Positions 8,301-17,435 of a DNA stretch of 54,403 bases are shown one piece after another (the first letter of the stretch is position 1; each line of letters opens with the position of its first letter). Made by a program: the position numbers and the translations under genes. The notes under the pieces are model-generated. The model was not told the DNA's origin, made no database searches, and saw nothing but the letters and a program-made list of their open reading frames with translations. The stretch comes from a virus, in the IMG/VR virus record IMGVR_UViG_3300040801_001443, positions 1 through 54,403 of that record; one strand, given 5' to 3'.

Positions 8301-10087
8301 AAGATTCCAGAAAATTTAATTTAGAATTATATTTATCTAATGATTTTGACTATTTCAATTATTTCTTTGATAATTATATGAATCAAAGAATTGATAATAA
8401 TGATGAAAATATTAAATCTACAACTAAATTTTCATTATTTAATAATGGTGGTCAATTTACCAATTCTTCAACACTATTCAATGGTATTAAATATGAAATA
8501 TTAAATGTTGAAGATATTGTATATGATGAAAAAGCAACAAATACATATTCTATAAAAGATATACTAACAGACAATACAACCAATTTTAATGGATATAAAT
8601 TTTCTGTTATTTTTAATCCTGCATATTATTATCAAGATAGTAATGGGGATCAAATAGATAATATAATAATAACGCCATACAGATGGTATAATCCATTATA
8701 TTTAGAAGGATATGATTTCCAAGGGAATAAATTAAATCCTTTTATAAGAGGTTATAATAAAGCATCTAATGATGGAATTGTAATGGAAGATAGTAATTAT
8801 TCTGGTTTAACATATTATCAAGAACCAAGTATAAGAGTTAGTCTAATATTTTCTAATGAAAAGAAAGAAGATGAAATATTATATTTGAAAAAATCAGGAA
8901 AACTATTTTACAAAAGTTCTTTATTAACTGGAACCACAACTAATCCAATATCCACTGATTATAGTAATGGATTTTCAAATACAGATACCTTAAATGAATA
9001 TGTATTCTTTTCTGGATCAAGTTATTATGATGAAAATAGAGATGAAATTTCACAATTTTATGAATTAAGTGCTGGTACTAGTGAAACCTTTATTAATCTA
9101 ATTGATTGGGATGAAGATGATTTTATATCCAATTGGAAATCTTGGAAAAATAATAGTTTACTATATATGCAAGATGGTGAATTATTTAATGGTAGTATAT
9201 ATGATTGGGATGAAGTGATAGATAATAGTAAAGTATCTATAAATGTATTTTTAAATGAAGAATATAAAAATTGTTTAGTTATAGTCAATTCACCGGTATT
9301 GATAAAATCAGAATTAAAGAATTTAAACAATACTGATAGTTTTGGATTTAATCATGGACTATATTATGGAAATACTATTGAAGATCAAAGTATGTATGTA
9401 TCTGGTTTTAGTGAACAATATGTTTACAATCCATCAAGATTAGTAGCTATTAATTATGCAAAAACATTAAATGATATTGTTGAAAAAATTGGTTTTGATA
9501 GTTTAAATTATTATTATGTTAATTCTAATGGATACACAAAATATGAAATGAGTGGAACTACTGTATCACCATTTATATTAAAAGTAAAAAATCCAGAAAA
9601 AATAAATTTATATAAGAATCCATATAATATAATTCCTTTAAAAGGACCATCATATGATGTATATAATGTAGAAGGTAATGTGATAGATTATCCTTTATCA
9701 GTAGTTAGAAAAGAAAAAGATGATAAAACATTAAAAGCAGATATTTATAGATATGGTGGTGAATATGAACCAATTTTCAAGAAAATACAAACATTTAATA
9801 AAGTAGATTATAAATGTGATTGTTCAGTAAATTCAAGAACGGTATATCAAGAAAATTATAGATTTGATGATACTTATACTAATTTTGGTACAATTGATGA
9901 AATAGTATATTCTAAAATAAATGAAAATGGTTCAGTATTAAAATTAGCAGATAAAGATAATTCAAAAAGTTATTACCCAATGATAGATGAATATGGATAT
10001 AGTGTATCTTCTAAATTTATATTTAAATCATCATGGGATAATGATTTCTTCATTAGAACAACAAATAACATAAAATTTAATTATTAA
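5348..10087 (+). CDS. Very large virion structural protein with beta-propeller insert
   Basis: 1579 residues, rich in Asn, Tyr, Asp and Ser, with no signal peptide and a beta-rich look. Residues about 450-750 hold about six propeller-blade repeats of the type 'LPSNKVNTLYLDNNILYAGT', each with a 'YAGTENGIW' or 'YVGTDDGFW' turn. Flanking parts are not recognised. Size, composition and the following structural-looking gene suggest a tail, baseplate or host-contact protein. The propeller may bind a surface glycan or protein, which is inference. A box at 5310 and an A-rich leader support the start. Confidence 0.72.
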   Translation: MINDKSFQLLRTNPALTGNVKVVVDSDYDLYLESYNSIPMLNRSEYKHKMMTEDDMYDLAVSNFFYKLSPDIVFSKREKMNLDSDSINNRYYYQYDPIYFSGGKNIEDQWYNEEFEYNAPLYIRPNNLPESFVILRVDDPAIFNKETGYDIDGLNKDNFRSEIIDKWKAVKSFDLTNDTKLGSWVDKNFRNNKRYPNKSFEFSADIVTNSTWYGVDYRKGCYSSKKSFTYDFLSVSQPHYKLENYVTNGFKNNGIIYPHIVNFKFLFDDTPADPFKLKKYSLNRYYGFYIEQIDTIKHLTSYDPPNIVSGITIVNNIFVDENDVKNPLYPFEEEYDENLEYYIYAKTDLYKVIRVLENDKYVYKILSDVALSVDDINKDGIIDIEYSQNERISYDVKLKGRYSNLDIDSYINRNDEKEGLYGDLYLLEVDGKDHVLKYDDNYIVGENNTGGTILSGDTPINDMVGDLKYLYVADNSGLTVYNWEGEIMWQGNTSNSDLPSNKVNTLYLDNNILYAGTENGIWIKDFNTLNYFGNVKYNTSNTNLPSNNITKIYFKDNIVVATSGSTIDWWINYPNLTSGYTKTVSDANINSFSIDDGDLFIAEGKRIRKYLFFNPEQYLDFSYESNIFLPNAEINDILIKDDIFYVGTDDGFWLKNGPFEKVYNSTTGFDIGSNQVKKIQTNIEDGIIYLTLSGGTDGGIYYLNYFDNIISQQYTTTGNSLQENLFTSVIKPGDSEIAVGGYAGFQIFNTPINSNSTGFNAFDYYLNTDYAINSNSDILEYWIQDRDSEHYVSKSTSEGPIKFAVKRLKFCDIKDFDFDRIDTKYSEFDYRQNNIYTQSDEHKLYTEDLKDKNVPKDWRTYKSGINQYKIMNISSEYIANNELWELNDAGTPTTIWSKNPTSCKWGFQNSISHSDNSYKLNVSYQIGSKYNRTTGLFETIPDSTKKNLDYFYRVGELTRSGNTSDIEKYHFYNQATNIETSLFNEDSRKFNLELYLSNDFDYFNYFFDNYMNQRIDNNDENIKSTTKFSLFNNGGQFTNSSTLFNGIKYEILNVEDIVYDEKATNTYSIKDILTDNTTNFNGYKFSVIFNPAYYYQDSNGDQIDNIIITPYRWYNPLYLEGYDFQGNKLNPFIRGYNKASNDGIVMEDSNYSGLTYYQEPSIRVSLIFSNEKKEDEILYLKKSGKLFYKSSLLTGTTTNPISTDYSNGFSNTDTLNEYVFFSGSSYYDENRDEISQFYELSAGTSETFINLIDWDEDDFISNWKSWKNNSLLYMQDGELFNGSIYDWDEVIDNSKVSINVFLNEEYKNCLVIVNSPVLIKSELKNLNNTDSFGFNHGLYYGNTIEDQSMYVSGFSEQYVYNPSRLVAINYAKTLNDIVEKIGFDSLNYYYVNSNGYTKYEMSGTTVSPFILKVKNPEKINLYKNPYNIIPLKGPSYDVYNVEGNVIDYPLSVVRKEKDDKTLKADIYRYGGEYEPIFKKIQTFNKVDYKCDCSVNSRTVYQENYRFDDTYTNFGTIDEIVYSKINENGSVLKLADKDNSKSYYPMIDEYGYSVSSKFIFKSSWDNDFFIRTTNNIKFNY

Positions 10088-10089
10088 GA

Positions 10090-10800
10090 ATGAAAGAGAA
10101 TTTAATATTAAGACAATATGAAACCCAAAGTGTTAATGGAACATTTGAAATGAAAGAATTTAGATGGTTTTTTGGTTCAAAAATGATGGAAATTGAAGAT
10201 ATGATAATTATTGATGATACAACAATCCAATATAGTGAAATGAGTAATGGTTTTCAGTATTATGAAAGCGAATCACAAGTAAGAGAAAGTTATTCTACAC
10301 CAAATTTAAATCAATTGAAAATAGATAACCATAGAATATATATGCCACCACAATCAAATATACAAAAACAAAAAAATACATTGTGGAATCTTGATATAGA
10401 TATGAGAACTATTATAAGGAATTATCTTTTTTATAAAATAAAAGAAATAAGAACTTTTAAAGGAATATCACAAGAAAATATATTAAATAAAAATATAAAC
10501 CAATCTATAAAGAATTATATTGATGAAAATATTTTAGATAGATATAGATATAAAAATATTGACTTATATGTAAAATATAATAATATTGAAGAAAGTCAAA
10601 ATGTTAGATCAAGCAATAAACTACAGTTTGATGTTAATTTTAATACATTGGTTAAAAAATCATCCAATTTAATAGTAAATTATACCACTGAACAAGATTC
10701 ACAAAATATTAACAATCTTAAAATAAAATATAATCAAGTAAAACCATCTGAAACAAATAACTTCGATTATTATTTTGATTTATTTTTTGAAAAAATTTAA
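10090..10800 (+). CDS. Hypothetical virion-associated protein
   Basis: 236 residues. It starts 2 bases after the stop of the large structural gene and is surely co-transcribed with it. It has aromatic-rich beta segments in the first half (EFRWFFGSKMMEIEDMIIID) and a helical, Asn/Lys-rich second half. No family is recognised. A small partner or chaperone of the large protein is the best contextual guess. Confidence 0.6.
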   Translation: MKENLILRQYETQSVNGTFEMKEFRWFFGSKMMEIEDMIIIDDTTIQYSEMSNGFQYYESESQVRESYSTPNLNQLKIDNHRIYMPPQSNIQKQKNTLWNLDIDMRTIIRNYLFYKIKEIRTFKGISQENILNKNINQSIKNYIDENILDRYRYKNIDLYVKYNNIEESQNVRSSNKLQFDVNFNTLVKKSSNLIVNYTTEQDSQNINNLKIKYNQVKPSETNNFDYYFDLFFEKI

Positions 10801-10825
10801 TAAATATATAAAAATAAAAAACATT

Positions 10826-11650
10826 ATGGAAAATCTTAAATCATATAATGATTTTATAAATGAAGGAATTAAAGAAAATATAATAGGTGCTGCTTTATTT
10901 TTATCTACATTAACTGCATCAGGAAAAGAAACCAAACAACAAATAATTAAAAGAAGCACTTATAATAAAGAAAAAGCAGAAACTATGATAAAAAATGGTT
11001 GGAAATTAACATCCATAGAAGTTGATACAATATTTAATAAAGTTGCAGAAGAAAAGCCAAATTCTGAAATAAAAGTAATAAATTTAGATATAGATTCTGA
11101 TAAATCTTTCACACCAGGTGGTTTTAAAATAGATGAAAATCTGAAAAATGATATTGATTTAATTTTAGACACTATAAGTGAAATGGGTCTGATTCCATTA
11201 AAAATAGAAATCCAAAGTTCAACAGATAAACAACCTTTGAAACAATCATTTAAAGATGAAATTTCAAGACTTGGATATGAACCAAATAATAGAGGTTTAT
11301 CTGAATTAAGATCTGATGTGGTTAAAAATTATTTAATATCAAAAGGGATAAATTCAGATTTAATTCTAAAAGATGTTTTATATGAACAAGGTGATGAAAA
11401 TAGTCCAGAAGATAGATATGTTAAATTGGATTTCTATGCTATGGATATAAAGCAAGATGTGTACTATCCAGAAGAAAAAGATGATGATTTTGAAATAAAA
11501 ACCAAATATAATTTGGAATTAATCAATGATTATACCATAAAGAAAAGATTAAAAAGAACATCCAATAAAACAGACATGACTAATATTGGAAAATCTGAAG
11601 ATTATAAAGATTTGAATGTTAAAAATTTAAAGTGTCCTAAAAATCAATAA
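10826..11650 (+). CDS. OmpA-like domain protein with capsid-targeting-type N-terminus
   Basis: The start at 10826 is preferred over an upstream ATG at 10775 because it follows an A-rich leader and gives the N-terminus 'MENLKSYNDFINE|G'. That resembles the T4 capsid-targeting peptide MKTYQEFIAE, cleaved after Glu by the prohead protease. A hydrophobic stretch follows (IIGAALFLSTLTASG). Residues about 130-215 match the OmpA-like peptidoglycan-binding fold: 'IEIQSSTD', then 'RGLSELRSDVVKNYLISKGI', then 'EDRYVKLDF'. An internal head protein or peptidoglycan-binding virion component is possible. 274 residues in this reading. Confidence 0.6.
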   Translation: MENLKSYNDFINEGIKENIIGAALFLSTLTASGKETKQQIIKRSTYNKEKAETMIKNGWKLTSIEVDTIFNKVAEEKPNSEIKVINLDIDSDKSFTPGGFKIDENLKNDIDLILDTISEMGLIPLKIEIQSSTDKQPLKQSFKDEISRLGYEPNNRGLSELRSDVVKNYLISKGINSDLILKDVLYEQGDENSPEDRYVKLDFYAMDIKQDVYYPEEKDDDFEIKTKYNLELINDYTIKKRLKRTSNKTDMTNIGKSEDYKDLNVKNLKCPKNQ

Positions 11651-12141
11651 CAATTAAATGTTGAATATATATGAAAATATTGACCCATATATTTATCTTT
11701 TTTATCAAAATAATCAACGGTATCAATTGAAATAGACGCAGAACCATATTTAACATTATCTTTTAATAAAATTTTATTGTGTCCTTTAGGAGAATTAATC
11801 CAACCATTAACAATAGTGTTACAAACATTATTAATATTTAAACTATCTCTTTTATCTGCATATGTGTTAATACGTGAAATATATGCTACACATTCTCCTT
11901 TAGATAATCCACCAGTTAAGCTATCTCTATATTCAGAATTAAAATGACTAACATTTCTATTTTCCTTCATATAATTAGAATTATGTTGTGAAGAAATATA
12001 TATTTTGTCAGACCAATTAAGAGAATCTAAATTTTTAGATATTCTATATTGATTTATCTTATTCAACAATAATGAATCAATCTTTGATTGTCCATTTACT
12101 GATATTGTAAATATAAATAATATGTAAAATATTCCTTTCAT
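11644..12141 (-). CDS. Secreted CAP (SCP/PR-1-like) domain protein
   Basis: Translation from the inner Met (12141) begins with a signal peptide, 'MKGIFYILFIFTISVNGQ'. A CAP-superfamily pattern follows: 'LLNKINQYRISKNLDSLNW', then 'SHFN', then 'GECVAY', then 'IVNGWINSPKGHNKILL' and 'YGSASI'. CAP proteins are extracytoplasmic, and some bind lipids or act on cell envelopes. Two histidines (SHFN and GHN) and a Glu (GE) occupy the usual CAP cavity positions. The 3' end overlaps the convergent OmpA-like gene by 7 bases. A secreted CAP protein is unusual for a phage and may be host-derived. Confidence 0.75.
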   Translation of the reverse strand: MKGIFYILFIFTISVNGQSKIDSLLLNKINQYRISKNLDSLNWSDKIYISSQHNSNYMKENRNVSHFNSEYRDSLTGGLSKGECVAYISRINTYADKRDSLNINNVCNTIVNGWINSPKGHNKILLKDNVKYGSASISIDTVDYFDKKDKYMGQYFHIYSTFNCY

Positions 12142-12192
12142 AACACAAATATACAAAAAAAATCAATATGAATCAAACATTTATAGTATTTT

Positions 12193-12203
12193 TTTATATA
12201 TAA
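12193..12203 (+). promoter_or_regulatory. TTTATATATAA box ahead of the uvsY-like gene
   Basis: Exact copy of the recurrent box, 16 bases before ATG 12220. Function inferred from recurrence. Confidence 0.5.
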
Positions 12204-12219
12204 AAACAAAAAAAATTAT

Positions 12220-12690
12220 ATGTCTGAGGAAAAAAAAGAAACTAAGGATGAAAGATTACAAAAAATAGAGGATGAATTAAGAGAAGAAAGATCAAACTGG
12301 AATAGGGATATAAGTAGAATGGCTAATGATATAAAAGGAGAATTAACTAAAGCCATGTATTTACAAGCAGAATCGACTTCCAAAAGACAAGAAATTAATG
12401 AATTAATTGCAAATTATTCATATGATATAAATAAATTACTTATTAGCATAAAAAAAACAAAAAAGAAAGTTTGGGAATATTATGTAACCAAATATCAAGT
12501 TGGTGGAAAAACATCAAGTACAGAAAAAAAGATGTTAATGGAATCTGATATGTGTTATGCTGAAGCTCAACTTGAACTTTATAAGAATCAAATAGATTTT
12601 TTTACAGAGTCAAGAAAAACAGTGGATCATATTATTTGGTCTGTTAAAAATAAAATTCAATTATATAATATAACTGAAATGATGGGTTAA
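12220..12690 (+). CDS. uvsY: UvsY-like recombination mediator
   Basis: 156 residues, highly charged and helical. The central part 'KTKKKVWEYYVTKYQVGGKTS' followed by 'MESDMCYAEAQLELYKNQIDFF' and a helix ending in 'NKIQLYNI' follows the layout of T4 UvsY: stem helix, YY, short loop, Asp, long helix. T4 UvsY loads UvsX recombinase onto gp32-coated single strands. In T4, uvsY and uvsW are near neighbours, and uvsW lies 1.7 kb away here, separated only by a homing endonuclease. The identity rests on pattern and synteny, not strong similarity. Confidence 0.55.
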   Translation: MSEEKKETKDERLQKIEDELREERSNWNRDISRMANDIKGELTKAMYLQAESTSKRQEINELIANYSYDINKLLISIKKTKKKVWEYYVTKYQVGGKTSSTEKKMLMESDMCYAEAQLELYKNQIDFFTESRKTVDHIIWSVKNKIQLYNITEMMG

Positions 12691-14342
12691 AATTTTAATA
12701 ATAATAAACCAGAGTTATATGTTTTGTGTATATTTTTTTCTGATAAATCTATAGAATTTATCCTAATATTTTTATCAACATAACTACAAATAGGATCAGT
12801 TATATCAATCTTTTTAAATCCTAAATTATTCCAGTCATTACCATTACTATATGTTCTATCTACATAAATGGTAATACTATTATAAGGATAATTATCCAAA
12901 AAATATCTAAATAATTTATCTATTGATTTTGAAATATTATATCCAATTTTATTGCAAAATCTAACAACTTCTATTTCATTATCATTTTCAGTAAATGACA
13001 TTAATGAAACCATTTCACTGCCACTATATAAAGCAATATTTATATCTGAATTTATAAATCCTTGAATATGATTTTCATTTAAAAAATCCTCAACTATTTC
13101 TATATCATTAATTTCTTTAATTGTGCAGTTATCTATGTCAATTTCATTTGAATATATATTTAATTTATCTAATATTATAGATTTGATAATTTCTTGTTTA
13201 TATAACCAATCATCTTCCCAAATATGAATTAATTGAATTCCTTTTTCTTCACACAAATCACTTTTCATCTTATGATAATTTATATCCTTATGTAATTCAT
13301 TATGCCAATAAACACCATTAAATTCAAATGCTAAGTTTAAATCAGGTAAATAACTATCCAATTCATAAGGATTAATTATCTTTCTACTATTTTCTATTAT
13401 TTTTCCATCGTAATTTTTTCTGATGAAATTTAGTAATTGTAGTTCTACACCAGACTTATTTCTACTATTTATTGGATGACAGATTGTACACAATATTGTA
13501 TTGGTATACCTTCTATTTTGTAATAGTAAGAATGGAATTTTATATATTTTTCCACATTTACTACATTTTATATAATAGTTCTTTGAAGAAAAATCAATAT
13601 CAATAATAGTTATGTTAATTTTTTCATAGAATAAAATCAATTTATCTTTCATTATTTCTCGATATTTTATTTCTTTTTTCTTTTTTATCATTTCAGATGA
13701 ATTTGGATTAACATGACCATATTTAATTAAATTGGTCTTTTTTGTTTTTTCTTTTATATCATTATTTAATAGTGGTGTTATATATCCATATTTTTTTAAG
13801 TTAGTATTTTCAATTTTATCTCTTATAATCTTGGATTTATTTGGATTATCTACACCATAGTTTTTTAATAAAGTATTTTTTATTTTTTTATTTACATTAT
13901 CATTTAATAATGATGTCTTAAATCCATATTTTTCTAAACTAGTTTTTTCAATTTTATTTCTTATAATATCAGATTTATTGGGATTATCTACACCATAGTT
14001 TCTTTTCCAAGTTTGCAATCTTTTTTCATTAACTTCATTATTATTTAAACTACATTCACATCCATATTTTTTAATATTAGTTTCTTTCATTTTATTTATA
14101 CCACATTTGGTAGAACATGCATAATATCCACCATTGTCTATATTTTTAAGATATTTATAATATGGAATTTTTTTCTCAAAACCACAAACATCACATTTAA
14201 CATGTATTTTGATTGCAGATGATTTGGGTAAATCTTTATAATCAATTTCAAATGTTCCATCTTTACTTTGATAACCTAATTTTTCATAGTGTCCTTTAGT
14301 TCTATTTGTTACATTTATTTTAATTTGTTTTGAAATTATCAT
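12687..14342 (-). CDS. Homing endonuclease, EDxHD (Vsr-like PD-(D/E)XK) type, copy 1
   Basis: 551 residues. The N-terminal zinc-binding segment has CDVC...CSTKC. Several repeats of the form 'KNYGVDNPNKSKIIRDKI' follow (about residues 95-225) and may bind DNA. A second CSKC...CTIC cluster precedes a nuclease core: 'YLPDLNLAFEFNGVYWHNE' then 'IQLIHIWEDDW'. This core matches the EDxHD homing endonuclease family related to Vsr. It sits antisense between the uvsY-like and uvsW genes, overlapping the uvsY-like stop by 4 bases. A close relative lies on the other side of uvsW. Confidence 0.78.
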   Translation of the reverse strand: MIISKQIKINVTNRTKGHYEKLGYQSKDGTFEIDYKDLPKSSAIKIHVKCDVCGFEKKIPYYKYLKNIDNGGYYACSTKCGINKMKETNIKKYGCECSLNNNEVNEKRLQTWKRNYGVDNPNKSDIIRNKIEKTSLEKYGFKTSLLNDNVNKKIKNTLLKNYGVDNPNKSKIIRDKIENTNLKKYGYITPLLNNDIKEKTKKTNLIKYGHVNPNSSEMIKKKKEIKYREIMKDKLILFYEKINITIIDIDFSSKNYYIKCSKCGKIYKIPFLLLQNRRYTNTILCTICHPINSRNKSGVELQLLNFIRKNYDGKIIENSRKIINPYELDSYLPDLNLAFEFNGVYWHNELHKDINYHKMKSDLCEEKGIQLIHIWEDDWLYKQEIIKSIILDKLNIYSNEIDIDNCTIKEINDIEIVEDFLNENHIQGFINSDINIALYSGSEMVSLMSFTENDNEIEVVRFCNKIGYNISKSIDKLFRYFLDNYPYNSITIYVDRTYSNGNDWNNLGFKKIDITDPICSYVDKNIRINSIDLSEKNIHKTYNSGLLLLKF

Positions 14343-14406
14343 AACTTATAATTGTTATAAACTTTTTATTTATTAAATATATATATAATTAAAAATAAAG
14401 TTTTAA

Positions 14407-16023
14407 GTGAAATTAAGAATATCAGATGATAGAACAAAAATAGTATTAACTGATTCAACATCAGAAGAATATAATCAGTTAAAAAATATATTTACACCTT
14501 ATGTTAAAAATTATCGCTTTATGCCTCGATTCAAAATGGGAATTTGGAACGGAAAAATGGATTATTTCAAGAACGGTATAATGAATATTGGTCTATGGAA
14601 ATCTATATATGATGTTTGTGAAGAATATGGATATAAATTTAAAATAGAAAACAAGGATTTATTTCCAAAAAATCATGAATTAAAAAAGGATGATGTAGTT
14701 AAATTTTGTGAAGAATTTTATAAGAATCATAGACTTGCTGATAAAAAAGATAAAGATGGAAATGTAATAGAAAAAGGTGGTAAATTTATGCCTTATGATC
14801 ACCAAATTGATGCCATTTATAGGTTACTTAAATATAAGTTAGGACTGGTTGAAATAGCAACTGCTGGTGGTAAGTCTTTGGTTTTGGCTACAATGGTTTT
14901 CTATATTTTGAAAAATATAAATCCTGAAGCTAAATTTTTGTTTGTCGTTCCTAATATATCGCTTGTAACTCAACTGTATGATGATTTTTTAGACTACAAT
15001 ATTGGATATAATAAAGAAAATAAAAACCCATTAAATATTCAGTTACTTGAAATTATGTCTGATAAACCTAGAAAACTTAGAGATGATGAAGAACCAAATA
15101 TATTTATCGGTACTTATCAGTCATTGGAAAAATTGCCTACCAAATTTTTTCATCAATTCCAGTTTGTTGCAACTGATGAGGCACATCGGGCAAAAAGTGC
15201 TTCTATCAACACTATTCTAAATAAGATGATGAAAACAACAACATATAGAATTGGTGTTTCTGGTACATTCCCAGAAAAGTTCAGTAATGAAAGATTAACT
15301 ATTGAATCATTAATGGGTCCAAATTTATTTACGATAGGTGCAAAAAAATTACAAGACAAAGGAATAATTAGTCAAGTTAATATTACTTCATTGTTATTAA
15401 ATTATGATGATCATGAATTTGCAAAAAATATATATGCTTTAAAGAAAAGAGGTGGTGGTAAAAGAGGATTTGAATTAGAAAAAGAATATATTCATAATTC
15501 TGAAAAGAGAAAATATTTTATTAAAAAATTAATAGAAAATAAATTTAAGAGTAATTCTTTAGTATTATTTCATTCTGTTGAATATGGTAAAGCTTTATAT
15601 GATTTTTGTAGGGATAATATTGCAGATGTTGATTTTTATTATGTTGATGGTGGAGTTAAAAGTGAAAAAAGAGAATTCATTAAAAAAGAATTAGAAAAAA
15701 CTGGTGGAAAAGTGAAAGTTGGTATTACTAGTTTTGGTACTTTTTCAACAGGTATTAACGTAAAAGCAATTTCCAATATAGTTTTTGTTGACTCCTTTAA
15801 ATCTGATCAAATCATAAGACAGTCAATAGGTAGAGGATTAAGATTACATAAAGAAAAATTAATACTTAATGTATATGATATTGTGGACATATTCCATAAA
15901 AAATATACAAATACATTATATCAACACTATAAATATAGAAGGGATAAGATTTATAAACCTCAACAATTTCCAGTAGATGAAGTTAAAATATCTTTGAAAA
16001 TAGGAAATAATAAGAAGAAATGA
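14407..16023 (+). CDS. uvsW: UvsW-type DNA/RNA helicase
   Basis: 538 residues, SF2 helicase. The N-terminal domain 'YRFMPRFKMGIWNGKMDYF' (about 36-54) is the T4 UvsW hallmark. Motif I is 'ATAGGKSLV' (151-159), motif II 'TDEAHRA' (about 256-262) and motif VI 'RQSIGRGLRL' (about 471). T4 UvsW unwinds branched DNA and R-loops, ending origin-dependent replication and processing recombination forks. The start is GTG at 14407, chosen from alignment of the N-terminal domain. The last codons overlap the next gene by 4 bases. Length is close to T4 UvsW. Confidence 0.93.
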   Translation: MKLRISDDRTKIVLTDSTSEEYNQLKNIFTPYVKNYRFMPRFKMGIWNGKMDYFKNGIMNIGLWKSIYDVCEEYGYKFKIENKDLFPKNHELKKDDVVKFCEEFYKNHRLADKKDKDGNVIEKGGKFMPYDHQIDAIYRLLKYKLGLVEIATAGGKSLVLATMVFYILKNINPEAKFLFVVPNISLVTQLYDDFLDYNIGYNKENKNPLNIQLLEIMSDKPRKLRDDEEPNIFIGTYQSLEKLPTKFFHQFQFVATDEAHRAKSASINTILNKMMKTTTYRIGVSGTFPEKFSNERLTIESLMGPNLFTIGAKKLQDKGIISQVNITSLLLNYDDHEFAKNIYALKKRGGGKRGFELEKEYIHNSEKRKYFIKKLIENKFKSNSLVLFHSVEYGKALYDFCRDNIADVDFYYVDGGVKSEKREFIKKELEKTGGKVKVGITSFGTFSTGINVKAISNIVFVDSFKSDQIIRQSIGRGLRLHKEKLILNVYDIVDIFHKKYTNTLYQHYKYRRDKIYKPQQFPVDEVKISLKIGNNKKK

Positions 16024-17435
16024 TATTAGATGATTATGTTAAAATAAAGATAAATAAACATAATTATTTTAGATATGAAAAATTAGGATATAACACTAAT
16101 AACATCGATGAAATAAAATTAAAAATAAGTGATTTATCTAAATCAAGTAAGGTTAAGATTAAAGTAAAATGTGATGTGTGTGGAAAAGAAAAAGAAATTA
16201 AATATTATTTATATTTAGAAAACACAAATAATTTCACTGAAGAATATTGCTGTTCTAAAAAATGTGCTAATGATAAATGTAAAAGAAGATTGAATGAAAA
16301 ATATGGAGTCGATAATATATTTCAATTAGAATCGATTAAATCCAAGAGTAAGCAAACAAAAATAGAAAAATATAGTGATCCAAATTATATTAATTTAGAA
16401 AAAAGAAAATTAACAAATATCAATAAATATGGTGTAGATGAACATTTAAAATCTCCATTAATAAGGAATAAAATAAAATCTACTTGTATTGAAAGATATG
16501 GTGTTGATTGTATAACTAAGGTAAAAGAAATAAAAGATGAACAACATAAAAAATCTTTATTAACTAAATTTAATAAATCTAAAGATTATTATAATAAATA
16601 TAACATTAAAATTTTAAGAAATAAAAAAGATAGTTATGTAATTGAGTGTAGTAAAAATCACATTTTTGATATTACTAAAGATTTACTTAAAACAAGGATT
16701 CAACATAATGTAACAATTTGTACAATATGTAATCCAATTGGAAATTTTTTTATATCTGATGGTGAGATACAGTTAATGGAATATTTAAAAGAATTATCTA
16801 ATAAAAATATCATAAAGACAGAAAAGAAATTAATTTATCCATACCATATTGATATTCTTTTAGACGAATATAAAGTAGGCTTTGAATATAATGGTGTTTA
16901 TTGGCATAGTTTAAGAGAAAAAAATTATCATTATAATAAATCTAAAATGTGCATGGATAAAGGATATAAATTATTTCACATATGGGAAGATGATTGGAAA
17001 TATAGATCGAACATAGTAAAGTTTAAAATAAGTTCATATTTATCTAAAAAAGAGATTATAGAAGATTATGATATTTTAAAAATAGATGATAAAGATTTTA
17101 TAAATAGATTTATTGATGATAATTCATTAGAATTGGATTTTAAATTAAATAATAAAAAATCATTTGGTATTAAATATAATGATGATATTATATCATTATT
17201 ATTAGAGAATGATGATTTTTGTTTAATTGAAAATAAAATTGGATATAATATTGATTCTGTAAAAATGTTTAAAGATTTAATTAATAGACCATTATTTATA
17301 AACAATGATTATGATTCTATTGATAAATATAGTTATAAAAATTATGAATTTAATATCAAAAGATATTGTAGAATATATAATAATAAAAAACACTACTATT
17401 ATAATAGTGGAATTTATAAATTAAAAATAGAATGA
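16020..17435 (+). CDS. Homing endonuclease, EDxHD type, copy 2
   Basis: 471 residues, clearly related to the protein at 12687: same N-terminal CDVC...CSKKC segment, the 'EKYGVDN' style repeats, CTIC, and the nuclease core 'YKVGFEYNGVYWHS' with 'YKLFHIWEDDW'. It starts within the last codons of uvsW and its stop overlaps the next gene, so it has slotted into the operon without disrupting translation. The C-terminal domain after about residue 330 differs more and likely sets target specificity. Confidence 0.78.
   Translation: MILDDYVKIKINKHNYFRYEKLGYNTNNIDEIKLKISDLSKSSKVKIKVKCDVCGKEKEIKYYLYLENTNNFTEEYCCSKKCANDKCKRRLNEKYGVDNIFQLESIKSKSKQTKIEKYSDPNYINLEKRKLTNINKYGVDEHLKSPLIRNKIKSTCIERYGVDCITKVKEIKDEQHKKSLLTKFNKSKDYYNKYNIKILRNKKDSYVIECSKNHIFDITKDLLKTRIQHNVTICTICNPIGNFFISDGEIQLMEYLKELSNKNIIKTEKKLIYPYHIDILLDEYKVGFEYNGVYWHSLREKNYHYNKSKMCMDKGYKLFHIWEDDWKYRSNIVKFKISSYLSKKEIIEDYDILKIDDKDFINRFIDDNSLELDFKLNNKKSFGIKYNDDIISLLLENDDFCLIENKIGYNIDSVKMFKDLINRPLFINNDYDSIDKYSYKNYEFNIKRYCRIYNNKKHYYYNSGIYKLKIE

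Noticed and set aside
10960-11172. Minus-strand ORF inside the OmpA-like gene
   Set aside because: Antisense shadow without leader or recognisable protein features.
12687-17435. The YGVxN repeats in two proteins considered as a CRISPR-like or DNA repeat array
   Set aside because: The periodicity is at protein level with diverged DNA; no constant repeat and spacer pattern exists anywhere in the window.
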